From contig JARVLF010000012.1 in NCBI GenBank assembly GCA_030849465.1, positions 310,001-374,000 of the forward strand: a stretch of 64,000 nucleotides of DNA, given 5' to 3'. The notes beneath the pieces were generated by a model. That model was not told the origin of the DNA and searched no databases. It saw nothing but the letters and a program-made list of their open reading frames with translations. Made by a program: the position numbers and the translations under genes. Position 1 is the stretch's first letter. Each line of letters begins with the position of its first letter. Positions 50,692 to 61,570 of this stretch are shown piece after piece. This DNA comes from Moesziomyces globuligerus. Taxonomy: Eukaryota; Basidiomycota; Ustilaginomycetes; Ustilaginales; Ustilaginaceae.

Positions 50692-51630
50692 GATGGGCGA
50701 TTTCGGACAGTGGCTGGAGGTGGACGACGGGAAGACGATGTAGGTGTCGACGAGCACGGTGACGGCGAAGGAGTTGCTTGCGCTCGAGAAGACGTGGTGC
50801 TGCTTTCCGGCTCGAGAGACTCTGAGCGCACTCTCTCTGACCATTCCGAGGCTGTTCGTAGGCCCGACTCCAAATTTCCCAAACCGAGAAGCTCCGGTTC
50901 CGAGCCCTGTTGACTCCCGGCCGGAACGTGCGCATCGACCGTGCAAGGACTGTGCTGATGAGGATGAGCTGTTGAACCGCTCTCATCTCACACCCGAGAA
51001 GGTGTTGTCGTGTGTTGTTGACACGATCTGACACCTCCGAGTCTTCATGAAATCGAGAGATCTTCCCATCGGAACGGATAGGGAACTCACCCGAAAGCGG
51101 GTGCGATCTAATCACAAAGCTCTCGAACCTCGCCTTGCCGCCTCTTCGGGCCCGAGTGATCTGGAAGTTGCGTCAGGTTAAGACCACCCACGAGCTTCGG
51201 CGAGTGCCGAAGTGGCCGAGTTGGCTGAGGACCAGCTGGAAGGTTGAATGACTCGAGGCCTCTTTCCCCCCACGGTTGCGAGTTGCACAGCGGGGCGCCA
51301 GACGTCGGAAGATGAGAAGCGGTGGGGCTTTTTTTTTGCCGGCTTCGGCACGGCGCCAGCTGCGAGGCGTCTCCCACTCATGCACAAGACGCGCGCTAGA
51401 GATAAGATGCTCGGAATCAGCCAATCAGACTGCGCGTTTTGGACACCGTTTCCCCATGATTTGCTGTCCATTGAACCGCCATCGCTTCCGACGAGGCCGC
51501 CCTCGCTCGCGGAGCTTGCCATGGGCCCTGCAGTGTCGTGTGCTGCGCCAGACAGAAGTCAGACATAGGTGTGTGGGACCAGGCTTGAAGGGGACAGCTG
51601 TGGCGAAAGAATGGGACCATGAGATGGGGA

Positions 51631-51656
51631 TTCAAGCCACACGAAGGTGGCTTGAA
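51631..51656. repeat. Perfect 10-bp inverted repeat
   Basis: TTCAAGCCAC (51631-51640) and GTGGCTTGAA (51647-51656) are exact reverse complements around a 6-base loop (ACGAAG). It lies in the middle of the long QCR10-GLN1 intergenic region. Confidence 0.9.
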
Positions 51657-53283
51657 AGCCAGAGATGTACGGCCGAACCGGGTAGCGCCTTGACTACGAA
51701 TGGAGCAAGTGGGCCCATTCAACCCCACTCTGGTCGCAGCCGAAGCGAGAGTCGAGGGCGAGCAGATCGAGGGTCCTCAAGAAGAACTGGCAAGCTCAAT
51801 TTGTCTCAGAGCCAACGACCCACGGGGTAAGAACGTTCTCCGTCTGCTGCTCGTAGCTCGCCTGGCAACTTTGAGCCTACGACCGCACACTTTGCTGTGT
51901 GCGCGCGGGTTTCTTCCGCCGACTGGCCATGCAGGAATGACCAGACGTGCGGAGAGAGCCCGCATCGATCAAAGTTTACCGGATGGCGCATGGGGTCACC
52001 GCGCAGCTGGATGGGATGACCGGCTAAGTTACACTACTGTAGACGGGATGCGAAGAGCGTTTGAAAGCGCAAAGCACTTGCGGTGCTCGCTGAAAAGATC
52101 GGCAATTCAACGGCGCCAGCACAAACGCAATTGGCTGCTCCTGATTGGGGAAGGCAAGCCTGCGTTATCTGCCTTGGGCGCCTTCATCTGGCTCCGACCC
52201 GGTAGCGGATCAATGGCCTTTGCGCTTGATCCGCCCTCACCGCCGCGAGACCCGAACAGTTGAGAACGTCACACAGATCAAGCTGCGATCAAATCACACG
52301 CGTCGGATTGAACACTCTCCTCTCCTCCTGGTCCCGCCTGACGTGCCGTGACATGACGGCTCGACAGTTTTGCTGGTGTGATTGCGTGCGCTGAAAGCTG
52401 CCCGCTCATGGCTACCGGTCGCGAACAGCCGTGAATTGCCAGCCTCGTGTGCGCCTGCACCTCTCCGCTCTCCGAGCCGTCGATCCGTGAGGCTCGCATC
52501 GAGACTGTGGAATCGAGCCTGGCGTGTTGCGTCACCGAGGCCAAAGCGAGCCTCAAAGCGAGGTGGGTCGTGTGCGCCTGCTTGTAAACTCGTCTCGCAA
52601 CGCTTGCCAAGATGAACAACAGGTCAGACTCACGGGCAAAGAGGCAACCGAGTCGGCGAAACGACCAGCTTCTCCGCCCTGAGCCAGTGGAGACCAAGGT
52701 CAGAGGGGCCAGGGTGGAGGGGCAAGCTGGGCGTACGGTGGGGCACGTCAGCGTCGGGCTAAGCCGTCTGGCACAACGGGCGGCTCTGGCTGAACTAGCC
52801 CTCGGAAGCGTGGCGCCAGGGCTCGGGCCAGGGTTTGAGACGAATTTGGGAGAGGCTCTACTCACGCGAGCGAGTGCGCCAAAGCCGACGCAGATGTTTA
52901 GGAACCCCATCGCCAGGGGCAGCTCAAATTTGACGGGGCTGCGGGGTGAGACTGCGAGGGTCAAACGAGGGGCAAAGGGTTGTGGACAAGAGGGCGAGTT
53001 GGGCGAATCTGTTGTCCGAATCGTCAGGCTTGGAGGTTCGAAGTTGAAAATTCCGCGTCGAGCCAGAGGGGCGATTTCGCTTCAAGCGGCGCCATGCACG
53101 GCGAGATAGCCAAGACCACGCAGCCAGTCAGCTCGGTGCATCGGGCCCAATCCGTTGGGCCAGAGTGCCCAGAGTGGCCGCGGTGGGAGAGCGAACGGTA
53201 GGAGGGCACGGTGCATCAACACCGCCCACCGCCGTGCACTCTGGCGTGCAGTTGGGCGAATTCAAAGCCAAAGCGTTGAGATG

Positions 53284-53313
53284 GCCCGCTTGCCCGCTTG
53301 CCCGCTTGCCCGC
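53284..53313. repeat. Short tandem repeat, unit GCCCGCTT
   Basis: Three exact copies of the 8-base unit followed by a partial copy, about 270 bases upstream of GLN1. Confidence 0.9.
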
Positions 53314-53579
53314 CCACGCCCGACCGTCTGAGCCGCCCAAGGTTCGCTAACCCGCCCGCGCTCCGACTCACGCTCTGCTCCTCGCCCGCTCCAAGCGGTC
53401 CGGCGCCGATCTGACTCGTCCGCTGGTGTACAGCCGTGCGTTATCAGCTGCCGCGTACAAATCTACCCATCTCATCAACTCGCTTCCAAGCCCTCCTTCT
53501 CTCTTCCTCTCCATCATCTCTTCACACCTTCCCCCTCGTCCTGATCACTGTAGACCACGTGTCACAATCCTCTTTCACA

Positions 53580-55157
53580 ATGGCTATCCCTTTCATTAAG
53601 AACCCGGGTAAGTAGCTTGCACACCCGTGTCGACGCCGCTCCTCACCTCATCGGCCAGCCGTCATCGTCGCTAGCAGCGCCTCCCTCGATTGCCTGGCGC
53701 AAGTAGAGGCTGTGCTGCGATGCGACGACGATGTCGGATGCTGCCAGCAGCTTGCTCGCTCTCTCAGTCGCCGCCGCAGCGCTTCTGTGCGAGTCTGGCT
53801 GTTCCTGCTGGTGAGCCGCATTGCCTCCCGGCAATGGGTCTGCCATCGTTCTTAACCGACTCACGACCCTGGCGGATGCGCTGCGCAGACCGCCAGATCG
53901 CGATGTCGTCGCAAATGACGTAGGATGGGCGGAACGGCTTTGGCTGCGAAGGGCACCCTAATCAGACACTAACTTGAAGCTTTTCCTCTCCACCGTCTTG
54001 GCATTTCTCGTTCCAACAGGTCTCGTCAACCCCTACTTCGAGCTTGACCAGCGCGGCAAGGTCATGGCCGAGTACATCTGGATTGACGGCGATGGTGAGT
54101 AGCCACTTCTGCGCTCGCGCTGCCCGCCAGCGGCATCACTAGTGCAGCGAAACTCACTTTTCAGGGCTGTTTGCTCTCTCAACCACTACCAGGCGAGATC
54201 CGCGGCAAGACGACCACGCTCGACGGCCCCGTCAAGTCGCTCAAGGACCTCAAGGAGTGGAACTTCGACGGTTCCTCCACCAACCAGGCCCCCGGCGGCA
54301 ACTCGGACGTCTACCTCCGCCCCGCCGCCTACTACCCCGACCCCTTCCGCCGTGGCGACAACGTCATTGTTCTCGCCGAGTGCTACAACAACGACGGCAC
54401 CCCCAACAAGTCCAACTACCGATACCAGTGCAACAAGATCATGACCCAGGTCGCTGCCGAGAAGCCCTGGTTCGGCCTCGAGCAGGAGTACTCGCTCTTT
54501 GACATGGACGACCGCCCGTACGGTTGGCCCAAGGGCGGTTTCCCCGGCCCCCAGGGTCCCTACTACTGCGGTGCCGGTGCCGGCAAGGTCTTTGCCCGTG
54601 ACCTCGTCGAGGCCCACTACCGCGCCTGCCTCTTCGCCGGTGTCAACATCTCGGGCATCAACGCCGAGGTCATGCCCTCCCAGTGGGAGTTCCAGGTCGG
54701 CCCCTGCGAGGGCATCGAGATGGGTGACCACCTCACCCTGGCGCGATACCTCCTCATCCGCGTGGCCGAGGAGTGGGGCGTCAAGGTCTCGTTCCACCCC
54801 AAGGCGGTGCCCGGCGACTGGAACGGTGCCGGTTGCCACACCAACTACTCGACCGAGTCGATGCGCAAGGAGGGCGGCATGAAGGCGATTGAGGCTGCGA
54901 TCGAGAAGCTCGCCAAGCGCCACCACGAGCACATTGCCGTCTACGGTGCCGACAACGACAAGCGTCTGACCGGCAAGCACGAGACTGGCCACATTGGCGA
55001 CTTCTCGTCGGGTGTCGCCAACCGTGGTGCCTCGATCCGTATCCCCCGCCACGTTGCCGCGCAAGGCTACGGCTACCTCGAGGACCGCCGCCCTGCCTCG
55101 AACTGCGACCCTTACCTCGTCACTGGTATCGTTGCCGAGACCACCCTCCTGCTCTAA
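53580..55157 (+). CDS. GLN1: Glutamine synthetase (GS II)
   Basis: Makes glutamine from glutamate, ammonia and ATP in the cytosol; central to nitrogen assimilation. Three exons: 53580-53607, 54020-54094 and 54193-55157, with introns of 412 and 98 bases (gtaagt/acag and gtgagt/ccag), phases consistent, giving 355 residues, the normal eukaryotic length. The joined N-terminus reads [19 protein letters not shown] and WIDGD-GEIRGKT. Hallmarks are [13 protein letters not shown], the ATP/glutamate site motif [27 protein letters not shown], and the glycine loop with [20 protein letters not shown]. Arg and His residues of the active site (HKRLTG-like [20 protein letters not shown]) are present. The first exon encodes only nine residues plus one base, so single-frame reading would miss the N-terminus. 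Confidence 0.98.
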
Positions 55158-55954
55158 ACCAACCAACCAACAAACAAAAACATGCGATTGCACGCACCAG
55201 CCAGCCAGCCTTTGCACTGCTACGCTGTGGTCTAGAGGCGTCGGCCGTGCGGAGTGCAAGCGACGCCGCTTCTTCTTTCTTCGTTTGTTGATTGTTGTAG
55301 TTAGTCTTCGGTTTTAGTCTCGTCTTGTATCCAGTTGTCCTTTTGTGACTGCGTTTGTTGGTGTGGACGAGCGAGAGGCGTTGCTGGGCGCGTTGCTGGG
55401 ATGGTAGTGTCTGGGCTTGGATGATGGTGGCTGGGTCGAGTTGGACGACGGAGGATGCGTCTGAACTAGGCTAGCCCTGCGCATCGGCGATGGTCTCGAT
55501 GCGACGACGGCCTTGATGCCAAACGTGAACTCGGCAATCTCGACAGACCCCCGAACTCAGACCCACGAAAGCTCAGCTCCGCCAGGCCTAGAGACATAAA
55601 CCTCCATCCAACCGAGCCCAATACCTCACCGAGGCACAAGTTTCCCGCTTCCGCTGCGTTCGACTCATCCATCCTAGCCCAATACACCCCCATGCACCCC
55701 AGTGTGAGGTCCACCTCGTCTGCTTCCCCACCCTGCCTCGACCACACAATCTCAAATTTCCCATCTCAAACTCCCCCCCCCCCCCCTGCCCTGTTGGCCT
55801 GACACTCGAAACCCAAGCCCACGCACCTCCAACTTGTGCACGCTACAGCTCCTCACCTTCGGCCATGCACTTGCGAACCCCAAACGTAAATGCGGATGCG
55901 TATGCGATTAAACGAAAGCGATGTGTGATGCAAAAGAGTGTGTGTGCGGCCGAC
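55158..55954. other. Convergent 3' region of GLN1 and the lipase gene
   Basis: 797 bases with an ACCA-type run right after the GLN1 stop (55158-55175), a (CCAG)n patch near 55199, and a C14 run (listed separately). No gene is seen. Confidence 0.55.
55773..55786. repeat. Poly(C)14 tract
   Basis: Fourteen consecutive C on the + strand in the convergent 3' region between GLN1 and the lipase gene. Confidence 0.95.
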
Positions 55955-58684
55955 CTAGTGACCCTCGTTGTGGAGGTGTCTGCAGAGTGCGATCCAGAAG
56001 CGCTCCAGGTCCGAGTGCCGCGCCCTGTCGCGTTTCTGCGCCGGCGCCACGTCGGGCTCTCTTCGATCCTGCTCGGCGCGCGCGGACGCCACCTGCTGCG
56101 TCGAGAACGGCGCTGCGTGCGGCGCGAGCGACGGCGCACCCACCGCCGCGGTCACATCCGACCCTACCGGACGACTGGGCGCCCGAGACGCCGCGGCGTG
56201 CTCCATCCTCGCCGGACGCTCGGCGTCAGGCGCGCCCTGCGCGGCCGGCTCGAGCTCCAGGCCCGATGGATTGTACAGCGTAAGGCCAGTCTCTTCAATC
56301 AGCCTAGCGCGCTGCTCCGCCATGGCGCGGCGCTCGGCATTGCCCGAGGGCAGACGGTCCGAGATCCAACTGGCGATCTCCTGGACGAGCGAGTCGTCCT
56401 GGTGCTGCGGGTCGAACGACGACAGCGCCGGATGCTCGCCCTCATGCTCGACATCGTCGTGCGCCGTCGTCGTCGCCACCTCGCCGTCGTCCCCCGCTTC
56501 CGGGTCGCGCAGCGAGACGCCGTTCCACCCCTCGGCTTCCGCCAGCTCCTTGAACGACCGGAACGCAGCCATGGGCTGCTCAAACGCCACCGCCGCTGCT
56601 GCCGCCGCCGTCTCTGCCGCCGCGCTCGGAGACGCCCCGTTGCTATCTCCGTTGGCCTTGGCAGACGAGCTCTCTGACTTGGAGAAGAGCAGACGGTTGA
56701 TGTCGATCCAGTTCGAGCTCGACTTGTCGTCCTCCGCGGCCGGCTTCGCTGGCGCAGCCTCGGGCTTGGCATCGGCCTTGGCATCGGCCTTGGTCGGGTA
56801 CGGCCTGCCCGTCGAAGGATTGACCTTCTGGCGCCAGCGCGGGGCTCCGCCGCCGCGCAGGTCCCAGTGATCGCACCCTTCCATGACGCCGAGGAACTCG
56901 CCCCACTTTGCGCTCTCGACGCTCACCAGGCCATCGTTGCCCTGGTCCTGGCCGCCGAGCGCGTCGGCACTGCCATCGCTCTCGCCTCCCGCAGTGCGCG
57001 ACTCGGCCGCCGCGTCCAGGATGAGCTTGGGCAGCCAGAGCGGATGCCAGATCGCCAGGCTCGGGGTGCGCGAGGCCACGCTGTAGTACTTGACGCCTTC
57101 GACGTTGGGTGTCCTGGGGTTGAACACCTCGTTCATGTACTTGGTCGAGAGCATCGCATAGGCGGGCGTGTCGAGCAGCGAAAGCATGTACGAGCTGAAC
57201 GAGCCCGTGAGCGTCGAGAGCGAGCCGATGAACGAAGACAGGCCAAAGGGCAGCGAGCCGTCCGCCTTGGCACCCTGCTTGACCGCCTCCTTGACCTTCT
57301 CGGCAACGTCACTGTCCGAGGAGCGCTTGCCTGCCAGGACGGAAGAGGCGGCGTCGACGGCGGACAAGATGGAGTCGGTGGCCGAGGCGTTCGCGTCCGA
57401 CGACGGCGACACATCTGCCGCGTTGGTTCGGGTTGCTTTCTTGGCCAGGCTGCTGGAGCCCTCCAAGGGCTTGGGCCGGGTGAAGAGGGGCGATTTGAGC
57501 GTGTAGGGGACCTTTGTGGTGCGGCTGGGTCGGTGTTCGCGATCGGCGAGGTGAGCGCGCTCGGCTCGTGCCTCGGCGATGGCGTTCTCGATGTAGTCGT
57601 TGCCGATGCCGATGTTGGCATTGCACCAGTCCATGAAGGGGCTGCCTCGGTGAGGTGTGCTGATCGAGGTGAGGCTGATGGGCGTGTATTCTTCGGGACG
57701 AGGACGGATGTGGGTGAGGAGGTGGCGCACATCGAGGCCGCCCATGCTGTGAGCGACAAAGTTGAGCTTCTTGCCGCGTACACCCGCCTCGTCGCTCAGC
57801 AGAAAGTTGTGAAGCGACTCGGCTCGCTCCTGGATGGAGCCGGTGGGGGGCACGCCGTGGACGAGCACCTCGACGCCCATCTTCTTACGGAGGATATCGA
57901 GCGTCTTTGCCCAGTAGTGGATCTCGAGACCCAAGAAGGGACCGCGAACGTCGAAGCCGTACAGGCCGTGGCAGAGCACGATGGGGTGGCGTGGCAGGAC
58001 GATCGGGTCGTACGTCTCTGGATCGTGCATGACGCTGTGGATGCGCCCGACGCCGCGGGAGCGGTTGCGTGCGTGAGGCTCTGCTTCCGCGTTGGTGGCG
58101 TTGCGTTGTGTGTGTTCGGGAGATGCTCGCAACAATGAGGCGAGAGAGCCGGTGAGGCGGTCGAGCCAGGTATTTGGCCTGGGCTGTGGATGGGCGAGAG
58201 AGCTCAACGCAGCTCGACCTTGGGCGCCAGAGTGGTCTGGAAGCTTGGCTGTCGAGGAAGCGCCGGTGAGGCGATTTGATGCCTGCACACGTGCCGAGGT
58301 GTGTACGCGACGGAGCATGGCCGCTTTGCGAGGTACGGCCGAGGTGTAGAGCGTGGTGGATTGTGAGGTCGGGAAGGTGGGAGAGGGCGAAGCTGCGCCG
58401 AGAATGCTACGCAAGGAGTGGGAGGAGGTGGAAGAGGAAGGGCCTGCCTTGTTGCGTGACGAGGCTGGCGCGCAGTTGGTAGACGCAGGCGAGCAGCAGG
58501 AATAAGCGGCGAGCCAGCAGACCATGGCGAGGATACCAGCTCTGGAACGCATGAGCGAGTTGGTGTTTGCGACGGTGCGAGAGCACTCGGCGGAGCGAAC
58601 GACGCCATCGAACGAGGTTTGCAGTCGCTCCTGCAAGATGGAGCGCATGGTGGCGTCCATCGTGGCGGTGTTGATGCGGAGCAT
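55955..58684 (-). CDS. TGL2-like triacylglycerol lipase (alpha/beta hydrolase)
   Basis: Probable esterase/lipase of the fungal TGL2 group; yeast Tgl2 is mitochondrial. From the ATG at 58684 the protein has 909 residues. The oxyanion region is HPIVLCHGLYGFDVRG. The catalytic Ser313 lies in FVAHSMGGLDVRHLL; Asp584 (NDGLVSVESAKWGE) and His606 (EGCDHWDLRG) complete a likely triad. A large Ser/Ala-rich insertion separates the Ser from the Asp/His part. After His606 comes a C-terminal extension of about 300 residues, low-complexity and acidic, not typical of the family. The start is uncertain: in-frame ATGs follow, and one at 58318 (MLRRVHTSARVQASNR) begins a good mitochondrial presequence and gives 787 residues. 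Diverges from uL3m. Confidence 0.85.
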   Translation of the reverse strand: MLRINTATMDATMRSILQERLQTSFDGVVRSAECSRTVANTNSLMRSRAGILAMVCWLAAYSCCSPASTNCAPASSRNKAGPSSSTSSHSLRSILGAASPSPTFPTSQSTTLYTSAVPRKAAMLRRVHTSARVQASNRLTGASSTAKLPDHSGAQGRAALSSLAHPQPRPNTWLDRLTGSLASLLRASPEHTQRNATNAEAEPHARNRSRGVGRIHSVMHDPETYDPIVLPRHPIVLCHGLYGFDVRGPFLGLEIHYWAKTLDILRKKMGVEVLVHGVPPTGSIQERAESLHNFLLSDEAGVRGKKLNFVAHSMGGLDVRHLLTHIRPRPEEYTPISLTSISTPHRGSPFMDWCNANIGIGNDYIENAIAEARAERAHLADREHRPSRTTKVPYTLKSPLFTRPKPLEGSSSLAKKATRTNAADVSPSSDANASATDSILSAVDAASSVLAGKRSSDSDVAEKVKEAVKQGAKADGSLPFGLSSFIGSLSTLTGSFSSYMLSLLDTPAYAMLSTKYMNEVFNPRTPNVEGVKYYSVASRTPSLAIWHPLWLPKLILDAAAESRTAGGESDGSADALGGQDQGNDGLVSVESAKWGEFLGVMEGCDHWDLRGGGAPRWRQKVNPSTGRPYPTKADAKADAKPEAAPAKPAAEDDKSSSNWIDINRLLFSKSESSSAKANGDSNGASPSAAAETAAAAAAVAFEQPMAAFRSFKELAEAEGWNGVSLRDPEAGDDGEVATTTAHDDVEHEGEHPALSSFDPQHQDDSLVQEIASWISDRLPSGNAERRAMAEQRARLIEETGLTLYNPSGLELEPAAQGAPDAERPARMEHAAASRAPSRPVGSDVTAAVGAPSLAPHAAPFSTQQVASARAEQDRREPDVAPAQKRDRARHSDLERFWIALCRHLHNEGH

Positions 58685-60451
58685 AGCGCCGAGAGTGGAT
58701 CGCACCGCAACCGATGAGTGCGGCGAGTGTGCTTGTGGAGTTCGACCAAGGTTTGCCGTTTAGTAGTAGGTTTCGGATCGTCAGCGCGACGGCTTGCTGA
58801 GGAGCTTGGTGTTGCTCGACCAGGATGTGGTGTTGGCGGGAGAGAGAGAGGAGTTGGCAAGGGTGAGGGGTGGGACGATGACGATGTCACAAGCGAGGAC
58901 GTAGCTCTCTGTGCAAAGTCATCATGCTCCCTGAGGAGGTGGCGTGCAAATGGCGGCAAGGGAGGATGAAGTGCGGGAGGCGGTTGAAGTGGAGCTCGAG
59001 GGTTGAGTCTTGCGGGTGGTGGCGGGCTGAGGCGCCGCCCGAGAGTGCAGTGCAGGTGCGTGCAGTCGGGTCGGGCTGCGTTGGGAGTGCGTGTTTTGTG
59101 TGTGATTTGTTCGCGCCGTTGCGGTGTGGGTGCGTGGGGCGGCTGAGCCAGAGCCAAGCTCGGCGGCATGATTCACGCTCACAGCTTCCAGCGGGAATTC
59201 CATTTGTTTCCAGCTCGGCTCAATCACAATTAGAGCTGCCTTGCCGTGACGCTCGTGAAATACGCTGCGCCGCCACTGCTGCTCTTTTTTGGGGCAGCCG
59301 AGAATCGGCGCTCTGGGCGCCGCGTGTTGTTTTGCAGTAAAATTAGGGCACGCCAGACCAACACCAGGGACAGCGCTTTTTTATTGCTCGCTCGGTCAAA
59401 TGCCACCTCCACAGGCCCCTGAACCGCTCTGCTCATACTGAATTCGCCGCCTAGATGCAATGCTCCTGGGTCTCGTGACCAGCCGCAGCCAGAGCATGGA
59501 GATGCTGCATTCATTGAGGAGATGGCCTGACTCGTCACGCTTTTCAGCCCCTAAAGACAGTGGGGTGATAGAACTCTGCCTTTAAGTTACCGCGAACCCC
59601 TGTACTGTACGGTGCCGCGCCGTCATCACAACCGAAAGGATCGGCGTCGACACGTTGATCCAAACTTTCGGCCCTGGGCCCCTCGCAACGTGCAGGCCAT
59701 GCATCCAATCTCCGCTCCCTCGAACGTGCAGAGCCCAGGACTTGAGCCTCCCGAGCACATAGGAGTAGCTCGACTTCGTCTCCATAACTTACTCAGTACA
59801 ACCTGCCTGCTGCACATGATGGAGCATCGAGCAGCGACCCGGAAAGCCGATCGACCACCGCGCTCAGTCTTTGTTGGGGGAAGCGACAGGGGTCACTGTG
59901 GCCAGCGTGAGCAAGTGGGCCCCACTGAACCTGTCGTCACTGCTCACAACAGCAGTCGTGCCGAGCATCGACGTCGGCTCCACCGAAAGACAACATCAGG
60001 CACCAGCCGTTCCCCCCGCGGGTCCATGGCGCGGCAATCCCAATGCAGAGTCGAGACAATCAGCGCTCGTGACCAGCGAGGCAATCCTCGAGACCCATTG
60101 GCTGGCCAGCGTGGTGAACGCGGAGGAGGGGCTATGACGTTGGTCCTCGTCCGTTCGGTTCTTTCAATGAATTATTTTATCGGGATATTTTTCACGAGTT
60201 TCATTTCAAGTGTCAACTTCGCTGGTGTAACATACTTTTTCCGTATGACAAAGGCTCAGCTCATTCGAAAAAGTCTGGCCATGAGGTGGTGGTGCAAGTC
60301 CGCTCGCGAAGAAAGCAGCCAAAGTTGAAGATCTCAAATCAGCTCGTCTCCCTCATCGCCGCTAACGCTGACATTCACGCTCCCCTCCCCCCACCACCCA
60401 TACCGCGACGAGCGTACAGCCAGCAGCTCGAGCCCGCTTCCTAACATCGCC
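58685..60451. other. Divergent region between lipase and uL3m genes (1.8 kb)
   Basis: No supported gene. A + strand frame to 60328 contains a 64-codon ATG frame (60134-60328) with a hydrophobic stretch in an unusually AT-rich patch (about 60160-60265); I do not call it a gene. The rest is short overlapping frames on both strands. Confidence 0.45.
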
Positions 60452-61570
60452 ATGCGGCCTAGCATTTCCGGCTCTCGGGCTGCCAGCCTCGTGTTGCAGA
60501 ACAGACTGGCTGCGCTGACCCTTCAAACCCCACGTCTCGCCGCTGCCGCCTCGACTCAATTGGCTCGATCGTCCGCGTCTCGTTCCTCATCGCCTGCATA
60601 CACCCGAGCCGCCATCCACACCTCCTCTCGCGCCTCTCAGGCCGCACCAGCTCCGGTGCGTCCCAAGACTGCCTCCAAAAAGGCCGTTCCCGAGATTGCA
60701 AAGTGGAAGCCCAACTCCAAGCGTGTCGGCCTCATTGCTGTCAAGCGCGGAATGACCTCCTTTTTCCTGCCCAACGGAGAACGCATCCCTGCCACCGTCC
60801 TGCAGGTCCACTCCAACCAGATCTCGGCGCACGTCGGCTTCGACCAGCCCGCCAACGGCTCCGGCTACACCGCTCTCCAGGTGGCTGCCATCGACACCCC
60901 TTCGCCCTCCTCCGTCACGAGGCAGATCAAGGGTCACCTCAGGAAGGCAGGCATCAAGACCGCTAAGACGGTCATCCACGAGTTCCGCGTCAGTGCCGAT
61001 GCGATCGTGCCGCTCGGGACCCGGCTTTCCGCCGTCCACTTCGTGCCCGGCCAGTCGGTCGATGTCCGAGCCATCACCAGAGGACACGGATTCCAGGGTG
61101 TCATGAAGCGCCACGGCTTCCACGGTCTTCGAGCATCGCACGGTGTGTCGATCTCGCATCGAAGCCACGGTTCGACCGGTGCCAACCAGGACCCAGGCCG
61201 CGTGTGGCCAGGCACCAAGATGGCCGGACGCATGGGCGGCAACAAGCACGGCACCATCCACAACCTGCTCGTCGTGCGTGTGGATGCCGAGAAGGATCTC
61301 ATCTACGTCAAGGGCAACGTTCCAGGGCCCAAGGGAGGCGATGTGACCGTGCAGGACGCGCGTCGACGCAGCTGGAAGGGCGAGAAGATGTACAGGAGAG
61401 GACGGCTGCCGACGGGCGAGGCGCTGTCCGGCAACGAGCCCGACTCGATCTACCTGGCGCCCGGCGTCGACATGCTGCCCTTCCCTGCAGGCACCAAGGC
61501 GATCGCCAGCAAGCTGCCCGCCATCGTCGAGATAGGCCTCACGCAGCTCAACTCGGCCAACAAGGCATGA
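60452..61570 (+). CDS. MRPL9: Mitochondrial large-subunit ribosomal protein uL3m
   Basis: Structural protein of the mitochondrial 54S ribosomal subunit. The 372-residue product begins with an Arg/Ser/Ala-rich, acid-free presequence (about 1-65, MRPSISGSRAASLVLQNRL). The L3 core follows: KRVGLIAVKRGMTSFF, then the signature HGFQGVMKRHGFHGLRASHG and HRSHGSTGANQDPGRVWPGT, and KMAGRMGGNKHGTIHNLLVV. The C-terminus is about 60 residues longer than bacterial L3, as in fungal mitochondrial forms. Single exon; the ATG at 60452 is the first in frame and gives a complete presequence. Confidence 0.96.
   Translation: MRPSISGSRAASLVLQNRLAALTLQTPRLAAAASTQLARSSASRSSSPAYTRAAIHTSSRASQAAPAPVRPKTASKKAVPEIAKWKPNSKRVGLIAVKRGMTSFFLPNGERIPATVLQVHSNQISAHVGFDQPANGSGYTALQVAAIDTPSPSSVTRQIKGHLRKAGIKTAKTVIHEFRVSADAIVPLGTRLSAVHFVPGQSVDVRAITRGHGFQGVMKRHGFHGLRASHGVSISHRSHGSTGANQDPGRVWPGTKMAGRMGGNKHGTIHNLLVVRVDAEKDLIYVKGNVPGPKGGDVTVQDARRRSWKGEKMYRRGRLPTGEALSGNEPDSIYLAPGVDMLPFPAGTKAIASKLPAIVEIGLTQLNSANKA

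Larger units (their letters stand above)
50692..53579. other. Long divergent region between QCR10 and GLN1 (2.9 kb)
   Basis: I see no supported gene. Frames of up to 228 codons exist, but they overlap on both strands, mostly lack ATG starts and show no motifs. Present are a CCAAT box near 51419, a perfect 10-bp hairpin (51631-51656), a short hairpin at 51196-51213, a T9 run (51330-51338), and an 8-base tandem repeat (53284-53313). A pyrimidine-rich leader precedes GLN1. Confidence 0.5.

Noticed and set aside
51207..51350. tRNA-like layout: GCCGAAG followed by an A-box-like TGGCCGAGTTGG, with CTTCGGC 130 bases downstream
   Set aside because: No B box is present, a T9 run that would stop RNA polymerase III lies inside, and the D-arm pairing is poor. 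At most a decayed tRNA.
51700..52263. 187-codon + frame with ATG in the same gap
   Set aside because: No domain, no signal and frames overlap on the other strand; not enough to call a gene.
52278..52964. 228-codon minus frame in the QCR10-GLN1 gap
   Set aside because: No ATG start at the frame's beginning, low-complexity Ser/Ala/Arg composition and no motif.
59612..60133. N-terminal part of a 238-codon + frame upstream of uL3m
   Set aside because: Starts with GTG, is basic low-complexity sequence and has no family resemblance.
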